Of a stretch of 5,524 nt of DNA, positions 1-5,524 are shown one piece after another (position 1 is the first letter of the stretch; each line of letters begins with the position of its first letter). This DNA comes from JBBIJH01 sp037446075 (lineage in GTDB: Bacteria; Bacteroidota; Ignavibacteria; UBA10030; JAHEZR01), in NCBI GenBank assembly GCA_037446075.1, contig JBBIJH010000181.1, forward strand, positions 1-5,524, given 5' to 3'. Both the position numbers and the translations under genes were made by a program. The notes under the pieces are model-generated. The model was not told the DNA's origin and searched no databases. It saw only the letters and a program-made list of their open reading frames with translations.

Positions 1-1
1 C

Positions 2-37
2 GCCTTCCGCATCTACACCGACGACAAGTGTTTTTGA
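2..37 (+). CDS. Possible 3' end of an upstream gene
   Basis: One frame reads eleven sense codons (AFRIYTDDKCF) and ends with TGA at 35-37. The composition is compatible with a real protein C-terminus, and the T-rich, gene-free stretch that follows (38-94) looks like an intergenic spacer. Eleven residues are too few to assign a family. Another frame stays open to a TGA at 77-79, but its translation (rich in Leu, Phe and Ser from the T-rich stretch) looks non-coding. This is a guess from position and codon appearance only. Confidence 0.3.
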   Translation, partial: AFRIYTDDKCF

Positions 38-94
38 ATTGTTTCTTCTCCTCATTTGTATTATTATTGAGAAAGCTCTGATCGCATAACACGC

Positions 95-1306
95 ATGCCT
101 TTGAAGCATTCGGAAGAGGCCTTTATCATTGACGCCGTAAGGACTCCCGTCGGGAAATACGGCGGGGCGTTGCGCGAAGTGCGGCCTGATGATATGAGTG
201 CTCTTGTTCTTAAGGCCCTCATTGACCGCACGAAGATTGACCCGGCAATCATCGAAGATGTGATGTGGGGGTGTGCGAATCAGGCGGGAGAAGACAATCG
301 AAATGTTGGGAGAATGGCGGCTCTGCTGGCAGGCCTCCCCTACTCTGTTCCTGCTGATACAATCAACCGACTCTGTGGCTCCAGCCTCGATGCAATCAAC
401 CACGCGGCGCGTGCTATCTGGTCCAGCGATCTCGATATCATCATCGCGGGGGGTGTCGAGAGCATGAGTCGAGCACCGTATGCCTTGCCGAAGAATTTCA
501 CTGGAAGCCACGGAAATTTGACTGCGTACGACACTGCACTCGGTTGGCGATTCCCAAATCCGAGAATGGAAGTGTTGTTTCCACTCGAAAGCATGGGAGA
601 GACGGCAGAAAACGTTGCGGAGAAATACAGAATCAGTCGAGAAGAGCAGGATGAATTCGCCTTCAACAGTCACATGAAAGCAGTCAAGGCGCAGAAAGAT
701 TGCAAGTTTCAAGACGAGACCGTTCCCGTTGAAATTCCGCAGAAGAAGGGTGAGCCTGTTGTGGTGAAGGATGACGAAGGCCCACGGCCTGACACATCAA
801 TAGAAAAACTCTCCAAGCTCCCTCCTGTCTTTAGAAACAATGGAACCGTGACCGCAGGCAATTCCTCTCCACTCAACGACGGTGCCGCGGCCCTCTTAAT
901 CATGAGTGAGAAAAGGGCAAGAGACCTCGGCCTCGAGCCAATGGCGCGCATCGTCTCGACAGGAGTTGCCGGCATCGATCCACGCTACATGGGAATCGGA
1001 CCGGTGCCGGCCACTCAAATCGCGCTCAAGAAAGCCAACCTGAAGCTTGAAGACATCGACTTGATAGAGCTGAATGAAGCCTTTGCCTCACAATCTATTG
1101 CAGTAATCCGCGACCTCGGGATTGACTACACCCGGTTGAACGTCAACGGCGGCGCGATCGCTCTCGGCCATCCCCTGGGCTGCACCGGTGCACGAATGAT
1201 GACAACGCTACTTCATGAGATGAGGCGGAGAAAAGCTCAATACGGATTAGCGACGATGTGCATTGGTGTCGGACAGGGGATTTCGACTATTGTGGAAAGA
1301 TTGTAG
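95..1306 (+). CDS. Thiolase (acetyl-CoA C-acyltransferase)
   Basis: This is a complete 403-residue thiolase, close to the usual length of about 390-400. Thiolases either condense two acyl-CoA molecules or cleave 3-ketoacyl-CoA with free CoA, in the cytoplasm. The catalytic set is all visible: nucleophile C94 in NRLCGSSLDA, the GGVESMSRAPY block at 119-129, NEAF at 327-330, H359 in NGGAIALGHPLG, and the acid/base C389 in CIGVGQG near the C-terminus. The segment GWRFPNPRM (150-158), followed by MGETAENVAEKY, resembles the GWRFVNP region of 3-oxoadipyl-CoA thiolases (PcaF/PaaJ) and broad-range acetyl-CoA acetyltransferases. Substrate chain length cannot be read from sequence, so no symbol is given. 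ATG 95 is the only reasonable start: an in-frame TGA lies at 68-70 and no other start codon intervenes. No good Shine-Dalgarno is seen. No beta-oxidation partner such as FadB lies downstream; the next gene is a small DUF1801-like gene 60 bases away. Confidence 0.95.
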   Translation: MPLKHSEEAFIIDAVRTPVGKYGGALREVRPDDMSALVLKALIDRTKIDPAIIEDVMWGCANQAGEDNRNVGRMAALLAGLPYSVPADTINRLCGSSLDAINHAARAIWSSDLDIIIAGGVESMSRAPYALPKNFTGSHGNLTAYDTALGWRFPNPRMEVLFPLESMGETAENVAEKYRISREEQDEFAFNSHMKAVKAQKDCKFQDETVPVEIPQKKGEPVVVKDDEGPRPDTSIEKLSKLPPVFRNNGTVTAGNSSPLNDGAAALLIMSEKRARDLGLEPMARIVSTGVAGIDPRYMGIGPVPATQIALKKANLKLEDIDLIELNEAFASQSIAVIRDLGIDYTRLNVNGGAIALGHPLGCTGARMMTTLLHEMRRRKAQYGLATMCIGVGQGISTIVERL

Positions 1307-1366
1307 TCTCATTAAGCTCGAGCGGGTGTCTGTACACTGAGGAATGAAAAAAATACGAGACAGAAA

Positions 1367-1741
1367 ATGGAACGAAGCCGCAGAGAAATCTTTCAAGCAC
1401 TCAAGAAGCTCTTGAAGAAATACGAACCACCATTCGTCGCGAAGAGCGATCTTAATTCGCGGTACGGCTTATGGTCGATCAAGGACCTGGTGATTGCAGG
1501 GAGAGAAAGGAAGGGGGTTTTCTTCGCAGGAGTAATTATTCAAAGTAACTACGTCGGTTTCTATTATATGCCCGTTTACACCGATGTCGAAGCTAAGAAA
1601 TTCTTCAAGCCCGAACTACTCGCAACCCTGAAAGGGAAATCCTGCTTCCACATCAAGAAATTGGACAAGACCTTGCAGAGCCTGATCAAAGAGGCTCTCG
1701 AGATCGGGTATCAGATGTACAAGAGAAACGGATGGGTATAG
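1367..1741 (+). CDS. Small DUF1801/YdhG-like protein
   Basis: This is a 124-residue soluble protein without a signal peptide or membrane segment. The first 20 residues are basic and helical (ERSRREIFQALKKLLKKYE). The middle alternates beta strands (GVFFAGVIIQSNYVGFYYMPVY, 50-71), and the end has LKGKSCFHIKKLD (88-100) followed by an amphipathic helix (LQSLIKEALEIGYQMYKRNG). The order of an aromatic beta-strand pair, an LxGKxxxHIKKLD strand and a C-terminal helix resembles the DUF1801 (YdhG, frataxin-like fold) family, whose role is poorly defined. The match is from pattern memory, not alignment. ATG 1367 is preceded by AGAAA rather than a Shine-Dalgarno; an in-frame TAA at 1313-1315 closes the frame upstream and there is no other in-frame ATG or GTG. 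It lies 60 bases after the thiolase and could be cotranscribed. A coding-like stretch continues in another frame after its stop, so the C-terminus may be affected by a frameshift. Confidence 0.65.
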   Translation: MERSRREIFQALKKLLKKYEPPFVAKSDLNSRYGLWSIKDLVIAGRERKGVFFAGVIIQSNYVGFYYMPVYTDVEAKKFFKPELLATLKGKSCFHIKKLDKTLQSLIKEALEIGYQMYKRNGWV

Positions 1742-2068
1742 GCACAAAGCACCGGCATACTTACTCAGCGAGATCAAGACCTGGCTGCAGGAAGCATATG
1801 AAGTCGGTGCCCAAGAATATCCGTCCAAATGAGCTGAATTTGTGGACGTCCCCACTGGATGCAATTCATTCGCGGCAGTGCTCTTTCGGGAGCGTGCAGT
1901 TCCGAGTGGACTACCGCGCACGATCGGAATCATAATGCTGCCCTTTCCCGTCGCGGCCCTGGCAGTGAGAGTTCGCGGCGTCGGGGGGTGACATTTCCGA
2001 GTTCATCCCTGTCAATCCCACACTGTAGCTTTCTTTAATTCCTTTTCGTATTTTTGACGTGTGCGAAA
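1742..2068. other. Intergenic spacer without a convincing gene
   Basis: About 330 bases separate the DUF1801-like gene from the glutamate-synthase-like block. Open frames on both strands give low-complexity translations rich in Ser, Arg and Cys and look like noise, except for a short protein-like stretch ending at the TGA 1830-1832. The last 50 bases (from about 2028) become T-rich, as expected for a promoter region. TATTTTTG at 2049-2056 matches the TAnnTTTG form of the Bacteroidota -7 element, but no TTTG -33 partner is clear and it lies only 12 bases from the ATG. A 6-bp inverted repeat, TTCCGA (1900-1905) and TCGGAA (1924-1929), has an 18-base loop and no T-tract, so it is not a convincing terminator. 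The block downstream probably has its own promoter here, by inference from the spacer length. Confidence 0.5.
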
Positions 2069-3460
2069 ATGGCTACACAGTCTTCTCTATCTGAGGTTAC
2101 TGCGCTTGGGGTAGCAGCTGCTCTTCCTGATCGTGGCTCCGGACATGAGGCCTACAAGCGGTATACTATCGATGTTAAAGCCGCTCCGGACCTTACGCCC
2201 CTTCCGAGTCGCTTCCGCGTGAAGGTGAAGAAGCATCGACTCGCATGGATGCTTCTCGAAGAACTTTTCCACTATCGCGGAAACCTTAAAGTTGTATTGA
2301 GTCGGCCGTGTGTCTATGGTGTTTTCTCCGGCCCTGTCGGAGGTTTCGCCCCGCGAGAGCATCTTTGCGTTGGATGTCTCCGGTGCACAACGGAGTACCC
2401 GGAAGTTGTCCAGATCTATTCCAATCCGGCGCGAAGACAACTTGGGGATTCCTATTTCTGCCCCGAGTATACTGAATCAATCGCTTACGAGTCGCAAACG
2501 GGAAGGATTCCTGTTCGCGGCGCCGGGTACCGCGGGAAGTTTGGCGGGGAGGCCTGGGACGGCATGTGGACGGACATGTCCGAGATTGTGCGACCGACAC
2601 GAGATGGAATCCATGGCCGGGAGTTTATCTCCACCCTTGTCGATATCGGCGAGAAGCCACCGATGCTTCAGTTTGACGATACTGGATTGCCGGTCGGAGC
2701 CGTCCCGAGAGTGTTCTCAATCCCAATCCCGTTTCTCTTCGACGTTCCAGCACCTTCTGTGTGCACGAAACCGCTTTTGACAATTCTGATCGAGGCGGCA
2801 AAGGAAACGGAAACGCTCGCGTTTGTGCCGGTCTCTTTGATTGAGAAGTACGGAATTGCCGCATCGAGTGCGGTTCCGATCGTCCATCGTGAGGAAAGGT
2901 CCAGCTTGGGTAGAATCAACTACCAGCCACGCATGATCGAGATCAGCGAGTGGGATGAGCAGGAGTTTCTGCGGCTGTCCTCAGATTATCCCGACTCACT
3001 GATCTGCGCACGCCTGCCGTTTACGAGAGGATTCCCCGAAAAGCTGCTGAGCGGTTTCAGCTCAGGACTTCGAGTCTTTCACATCGTGGCGGATTATCAC
3101 GGCAGGAGTGATGACGGAAGATTCATCCTCGATCTCATTCGAGAAGCTCATGGGATTTTTGTTGCAGAAGGTGTACGGGATGAAGTCACCTTGATCGGAA
3201 GCGGAGGCATTGTTGCAGCGGAGCATGTCCCTAAGGCCATCATCTGCGGTCTGGATGCTGTCGCTCTCGATACGCCCGTGCTGATGGCGTTGCAGGCTAA
3301 GATGGATGGGGAATGCAAGGACCCACAAACGAGTCGATTCGAACTTCCTCACCCGAACGTATCATGGGGTGTTCAGCGACTGAAGAACTTGCTCGCTTCG
3401 TGGCATGATCAGTTGCTCGAGGTTCTCGGGGCCATGGGACTTCGGGAAGTGCGCCGGCTC
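2069..3460 (+). CDS. Glutamate-synthase-like protein, N-terminal half with degenerate FMN barrel
   Basis: From ATG 2069, 464 residues run in frame to the edge of the N gap. An in-frame TTG at 2054 would add five residues, but ATG 2069, preceded by GCGAAA, is preferred; no Shine-Dalgarno is visible for either. Residues 80-112 carry a Cys-rich motif: PCVYGVFSGP (C81), then CVGCLRCTTEYP (C100, C103, C106). This is a ferredoxin-like CxxCxxC in which the expected fourth Cys is Tyr110, so C81 or a three-iron cluster may be used. A conserved block, WTDMSEIVRPTRDGIHGREF (167-186), follows. Residues about 230-464 align by eye with the FMN/TIM-barrel domain after the gap (EGVRDEVTLIGSGGI against EGIRDEIVIMASGGI, and GLREVRRL against GLKSIRDL). 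However, the glycine-rich GGYGGTGAAP loop, the VKVS lysine and the C-terminal Cys cluster are missing, so this barrel is probably not catalytic. It is most likely the front of one protein continuing after the gap. Confidence 0.75.
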
Positions 3461-3500
3461 NNNNNNNNNNNNNNNNNNNNNNNNNNNNNNNNNNNNNNNN
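3461..3500. other. Assembly gap (40 N)
   Basis: Forty undetermined bases lie inside the glutamate-synthase-like coding region. The left frame has a complete codon ending at 3460 and the right frame has a codon starting at 3501. A missing length that is a multiple of three therefore joins the two reading frames, while the written 40 forces a false frameshift. Forty may be a placeholder rather than a measured size. Translations read through the N run (a stop at 3524-3526 in the left frame, and apparent starts before the gap in the right frame) are artefacts. Confidence 0.97.
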
Positions 3501-5003
3501 AAAGATCTGGAGCAAGAAGCTTTTGAAGGAATCGTTATGCTTGAGACGAGCCGGTTGCATCCAGATGTCATTCCGATCGCTCCCAAGAAGCTCAGGCGGA
3601 TTCCGGCCACGGAGGAGCACTCAGAATCGGACGAGATTCCTCCCCCGATTGAAATCGGCGTCGGAATGACGACGAGCAGATCAGCTGATGTCGACAGATC
3701 TAACAAAAGCCTAGAGCATGTTATCACGCGCAAACACACCTCAGCCCTGCGCCGAGGATTCCACATCTGGCCGGAACTCAAGTACGGCAAGATGGCCGCT
3801 CTTGGCGACTATCGGTGGACAGCCGATTTGATTCTCTCGACCTGGAAGCAGGCAGAGACTGGAAAGCCCCCGCGTGACGAACTCGAGTACCGGGTGGGGG
3901 ATTCCGGTGGCGGTTTCGATCTCCTCGATTTCAAGGTTCTTCCCCCCGGCAGCTGGACTCCCTCAGAAGTTCCCATCGATACATCGATCTCATTGAATCG
4001 TCGACCCGACGGCAGGAGAATCGAAATCCCGGTACCTTGGTACGGTGGCGGCATGTCGTACGGTTCGATCAGCGAACAGATCATGCTCGCACGAGCAAAG
4101 GCTGCGAAGAAGTGGGGAACCTTCACTTCAACTGGTGAAGGAGGCTACCCAGACTCCCTCGTGCGATACAAAAACCACGTGATTACACAGATCGCCACTG
4201 GGATGTTTGGCGTGCGGGAGGAAACCATCCAGCATGCTCCAATCGTCGAGTTCAAGTATGCACAGGGAGCCAAGCCAGGACTCGGTGGTCATCTGCTTGG
4301 TGACAAAACAACGGTCGCGGTGGCAAAGATGCGGGAATCTGTTCCGTGGGTCAGCCTGTTCTCACCGTTTCCATTCCACTCGGTTTACTCTGTGGAGGAT
4401 CACAAGAAGCATGTCGACTGGATTAAGACAGTAAACCCCGAAGCACTGGTCGTAGTGAAGGTCTCCACACCCACGGACATCGATATGGTAGCTGTGGGCA
4501 GTTACTACGCCGGAGCCCACATCCTGCAGATCGATGGAGGGTATGGAGGAACAGGAGCAGCGCCAGAGATTGCGAAGAAAAACATCGCAATGCCCATCGA
4601 GTATGCAATCCCCAAGGTCCATCGATACTTGCTGGCGGAAGGGATCCGGGACGAGATCGTCATTATGGCCAGCGGCGGGATTCGCACAGCCTACGACATC
4701 GCAAAGGCAATCGCCCTCGGCGCAGACGGCGTGGTGCTCGGGACGGCAGAACTCGTCGGGATGGGGTGCACGCGATGCTCCAACTGTGAGCGAGGACGAG
4801 GCTGTCCATTTGGACTGACGACCACTGATCCTGAGCTATCTCAGCTTGTCGATCCTGAGTGGGGTGCGGAGCGTCTGAGTAATCTCTATGAATCATTTAA
4901 GCTGCAACTCGGTCACGTCCTGCGGCGATTGGGATTGAAGAGCATTCGAGACCTTCGAGGACGAACGGATCTGCTCGTCTACAAGAGGGATCAGAAGCCA
5001 TGA
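3501..5003 (+). CDS. Glutamate synthase FMN-binding domain protein (5' end in gap)
   Basis: The 500 residues after the gap hold an intact-looking glutamate synthase central domain, a TIM barrel that binds FMN and transfers electrons to reduce the 2-iminoglutarate formed from 2-oxoglutarate and ammonia. Counting from base 3501, visible signatures are GGGMSYGSIS (182-191), TSTGEGG (209-215), AQGAKPGLGGHLLG (254-267), SPFPFHSVYSVED (288-300), VVVKVSTPTD (317-326), the FMN loop IDGGYGGTGAAP (344-355), ASGGIRTAYD (390-399) and GADGVVLGTAEL (407-418). A Cys cluster follows, GCTRCSNCERGRGCPFG (C423, C426, C429, C435). GltB uses three cysteines in this place for a 3Fe-4S cluster; here there are four with slightly different spacing. 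About 180 extra residues precede the barrel, including IWPELKYGKMAALGDYRWT (89-107). An internal ATG (3537) could begin a separate gene, but KDLEQEAFEGI before it looks coding, favouring fusion to the part left of the gap. The TGA overlaps the next start as ATGA. Confidence 0.88.
   Translation, partial: KDLEQEAFEGIVMLETSRLHPDVIPIAPKKLRRIPATEEHSESDEIPPPIEIGVGMTTSRSADVDRSNKSLEHVITRKHTSALRRGFHIWPELKYGKMAALGDYRWTADLILSTWKQAETGKPPRDELEYRVGDSGGGFDLLDFKVLPPGSWTPSEVPIDTSISLNRRPDGRRIEIPVPWYGGGMSYGSISEQIMLARAKAAKKWGTFTSTGEGGYPDSLVRYKNHVITQIATGMFGVREETIQHAPIVEFKYAQGAKPGLGGHLLGDKTTVAVAKMRESVPWVSLFSPFPFHSVYSVEDHKKHVDWIKTVNPEALVVVKVSTPTDIDMVAVGSYYAGAHILQIDGGYGGTGAAPEIAKKNIAMPIEYAIPKVHRYLLAEGIRDEIVIMASGGIRTAYDIAKAIALGADGVVLGTAELVGMGCTRCSNCERGRGCPFGLTTTDPELSQLVDPEWGAERLSNLYESFKLQLGHVLRRLGLKSIRDLRGRTDLLVYKRDQKP
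4983..4990 (+). promoter_or_regulatory. Likely ribosome binding site for the amidotransferase gene
   Basis: AAGAGGGA lies nine bases before ATG 5000, inside the end of the preceding gene. It is a partial match to AGGAGG at a normal distance. The ATGA overlap means translation may also be coupled to the upstream gene, so this site need not act alone. It could be chance, since it also encodes residues of the preceding protein. Confidence 0.4.
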
Positions 5004-5524
5004 CCGATCGATACCAGATACAGAAACTTCTTTCATCGAGAAAGGACTCGATAAAGAAGGAACCTCCTCTTCCTCGCCGCAAAGTCGAGGCCGAAGGTGG
5101 CTGCGGTGTCATCGGCATCGCATGCAGCAAGCAGATCGCGGGTCGGCACCTCTTGCAGTCGCTGAAGCAGATGCGTAACCGGGGAAACAACAAAGGAGGC
5201 GGCATCGCCGCAGTCGGACTGATTCCAGATGAACTTGGAATAACGAGGGATATCCTGGAAAAGGATTACCTTCTTGTCATCGCGTATCTCGATCCGTCCT
5301 CGAGAGTAGAAGTGGAACGGGAGTGCATCGAGCCGACCTTTGAGGTAGACCATGTGCGCGTTGCGCCGACGGTCGAGGATTACAAATCCATTCCGGGGCT
5401 TGAGATCAAACCGCCGGAGGTGTCACAGTATTTTGTGCGGGTTCGCTCTGACGTCTTCGAGGCATTCAAAGAGCGGAACGGACTCGAGAATCTTCCGCGG
5501 CTATCGATCGAAGACGAAATCGTT
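5000..5524 (+). CDS. Class-II glutamine amidotransferase domain of glutamate synthase type, partial
   Basis: ATG 5000 opens 175 codons with no stop before the window ends, so the gene is 3'-truncated. The N-terminal part shows the class-II (Ntn-hydrolase) amidotransferase signature: GGCGVIGIACS with the likely nucleophile C35 (codon 5102-5104), then LLQSLKQMRNRGNNKGGGIA (52-71), which matches the HRG-type loop after the catalytic Cys. Such domains hydrolyse glutamine and pass ammonia to a synthase partner, here most likely the FMN-domain protein encoded just upstream. The 34 residues before C35 are basic (RKDSIKKEPPLPRRK); in GltB and related enzymes the Cys becomes residue 1 after removal of a propeptide, so cleavage before C35 is inferred. 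The segment from about 76 to 175 (ILEKDYLLVIAYLDP, then SQYFVRVRSDVFEAF) lies within the domain but I see no specific motif in it. The ATGA overlap with the upstream gene indicates tight cotranscription and translational coupling. The rest of the protein, including any further domain, is outside the window. Confidence 0.85.
   Translation, partial: MTDRYQIQKLLSSRKDSIKKEPPLPRRKVEAEGGCGVIGIACSKQIAGRHLLQSLKQMRNRGNNKGGGIAAVGLIPDELGITRDILEKDYLLVIAYLDPSSRVEVERECIEPTFEVDHVRVAPTVEDYKSIPGLEIKPPEVSQYFVRVRSDVFEAFKERNGLENLPRLSIEDEIV

Noticed and set aside
1344..1415. Short open frame at ATG 1344 with GAGGA in front
   Set aside because: It encodes only 23 residues before a stop, the GAGGA abuts the ATG with no spacing, and it overlaps the DUF1801-like gene out of frame.
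1900..1929. Inverted repeat TTCCGA / TCGGAA as a possible terminator or operator
   Set aside because: Only six base pairs with an 18-base loop and no T-tract; expected by chance in a spacer of this size.
1616..1933. 105-residue minus-strand open frame across the spacer
   Set aside because: It overlaps the end of the DUF1801-like gene antisense, is low in recognisable motifs, and looks like a shadow of that gene plus non-coding sequence.
1732..1935. 67-residue + strand open frame starting at an ATG overlapping the end of the DUF1801-like gene
   Set aside because: The translation is rich in Arg, Ser and His with no recognisable pattern, it has no ribosome binding site, and it competes with a more protein-like frame in the same place.
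2049..2056. TATTTTTG as a Bacteroidota-type -7 promoter element
   Set aside because: It fits TAnnTTTG, but no TTTG -33 element is clear at the right distance, and transcription would begin nearly at the start codon. Not strong enough to list as a promoter.
2310..2780. 156-residue + strand open frame inside the glutamate-synthase-like gene
   Set aside because: It overlaps clear family motifs in the true frame, and its own translation is Ser/Arg-rich with no motif, so it is a shadow.
3405..3460. Apparent start of the second FMN-domain gene before the N gap (frame of ATG 3405)
   Set aside because: Bases 3405-3460 encode the end of the first barrel in another frame; the apparent continuity exists only because the 40 N are read as codons.

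Overview
This is a bacterial chromosomal fragment of moderate GC content, probably a metagenome or draft assembly because a 40-base run of N (3461-3500) interrupts a gene. All recognised genes are on the + strand. Three of the four visible start codons (95, 1367, 2069) lack a convincing Shine-Dalgarno sequence, and two of these (1367, 2069) sit directly behind AAA. That pattern is common in Bacteroidota, Ignavibacteriota and related FCB-group bacteria, but this taxonomic hint is inference only; no rRNA or marker gene is present.

Layout: (i) bases 2-37 may be the last codons of an upstream gene; (ii) 95-1306 is a complete thiolase (acetyl-CoA C-acyltransferase) with its full Cys/His/Cys catalytic set; (iii) 1367-1741 is a small protein resembling the DUF1801/YdhG fold; (iv) 1742-2068 is a spacer without a convincing gene, whose first 90 bases read like a short out-of-frame coding tail; (v) 2069-5003 is a glutamate-synthase-like FMN-domain region broken by the N gap; (vi) 5000-5524 is the start of a class-II glutamine amidotransferase gene that overlaps its predecessor by ATGA and runs off the window.

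The main interest is the second half. Sequence before the gap encodes an N-terminal Cys-rich (Fe-S-like) motif and a degenerate copy of the glutamate synthase FMN barrel. Sequence after the gap encodes a second, intact-looking barrel with its own Cys cluster. Codon boundaries fall exactly at both edges of the gap, so a true gap that is a multiple of three would join them into one protein of about 980 residues; the 40-base placeholder hides this. The next gene supplies the ammonia-releasing amidotransferase domain. Together they look like a split, rearranged glutamate-synthase-type enzyme: FMN barrels first, amidotransferase second and as a separate polypeptide, the reverse of canonical GltB. 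No GXGXG domain and no GltD-type NAD(P)H subunit is visible, so the electron donor and the actual product (glutamate or another amino compound) cannot be decided here. The thiolase and DUF1801-like genes show no obvious functional link to this system.
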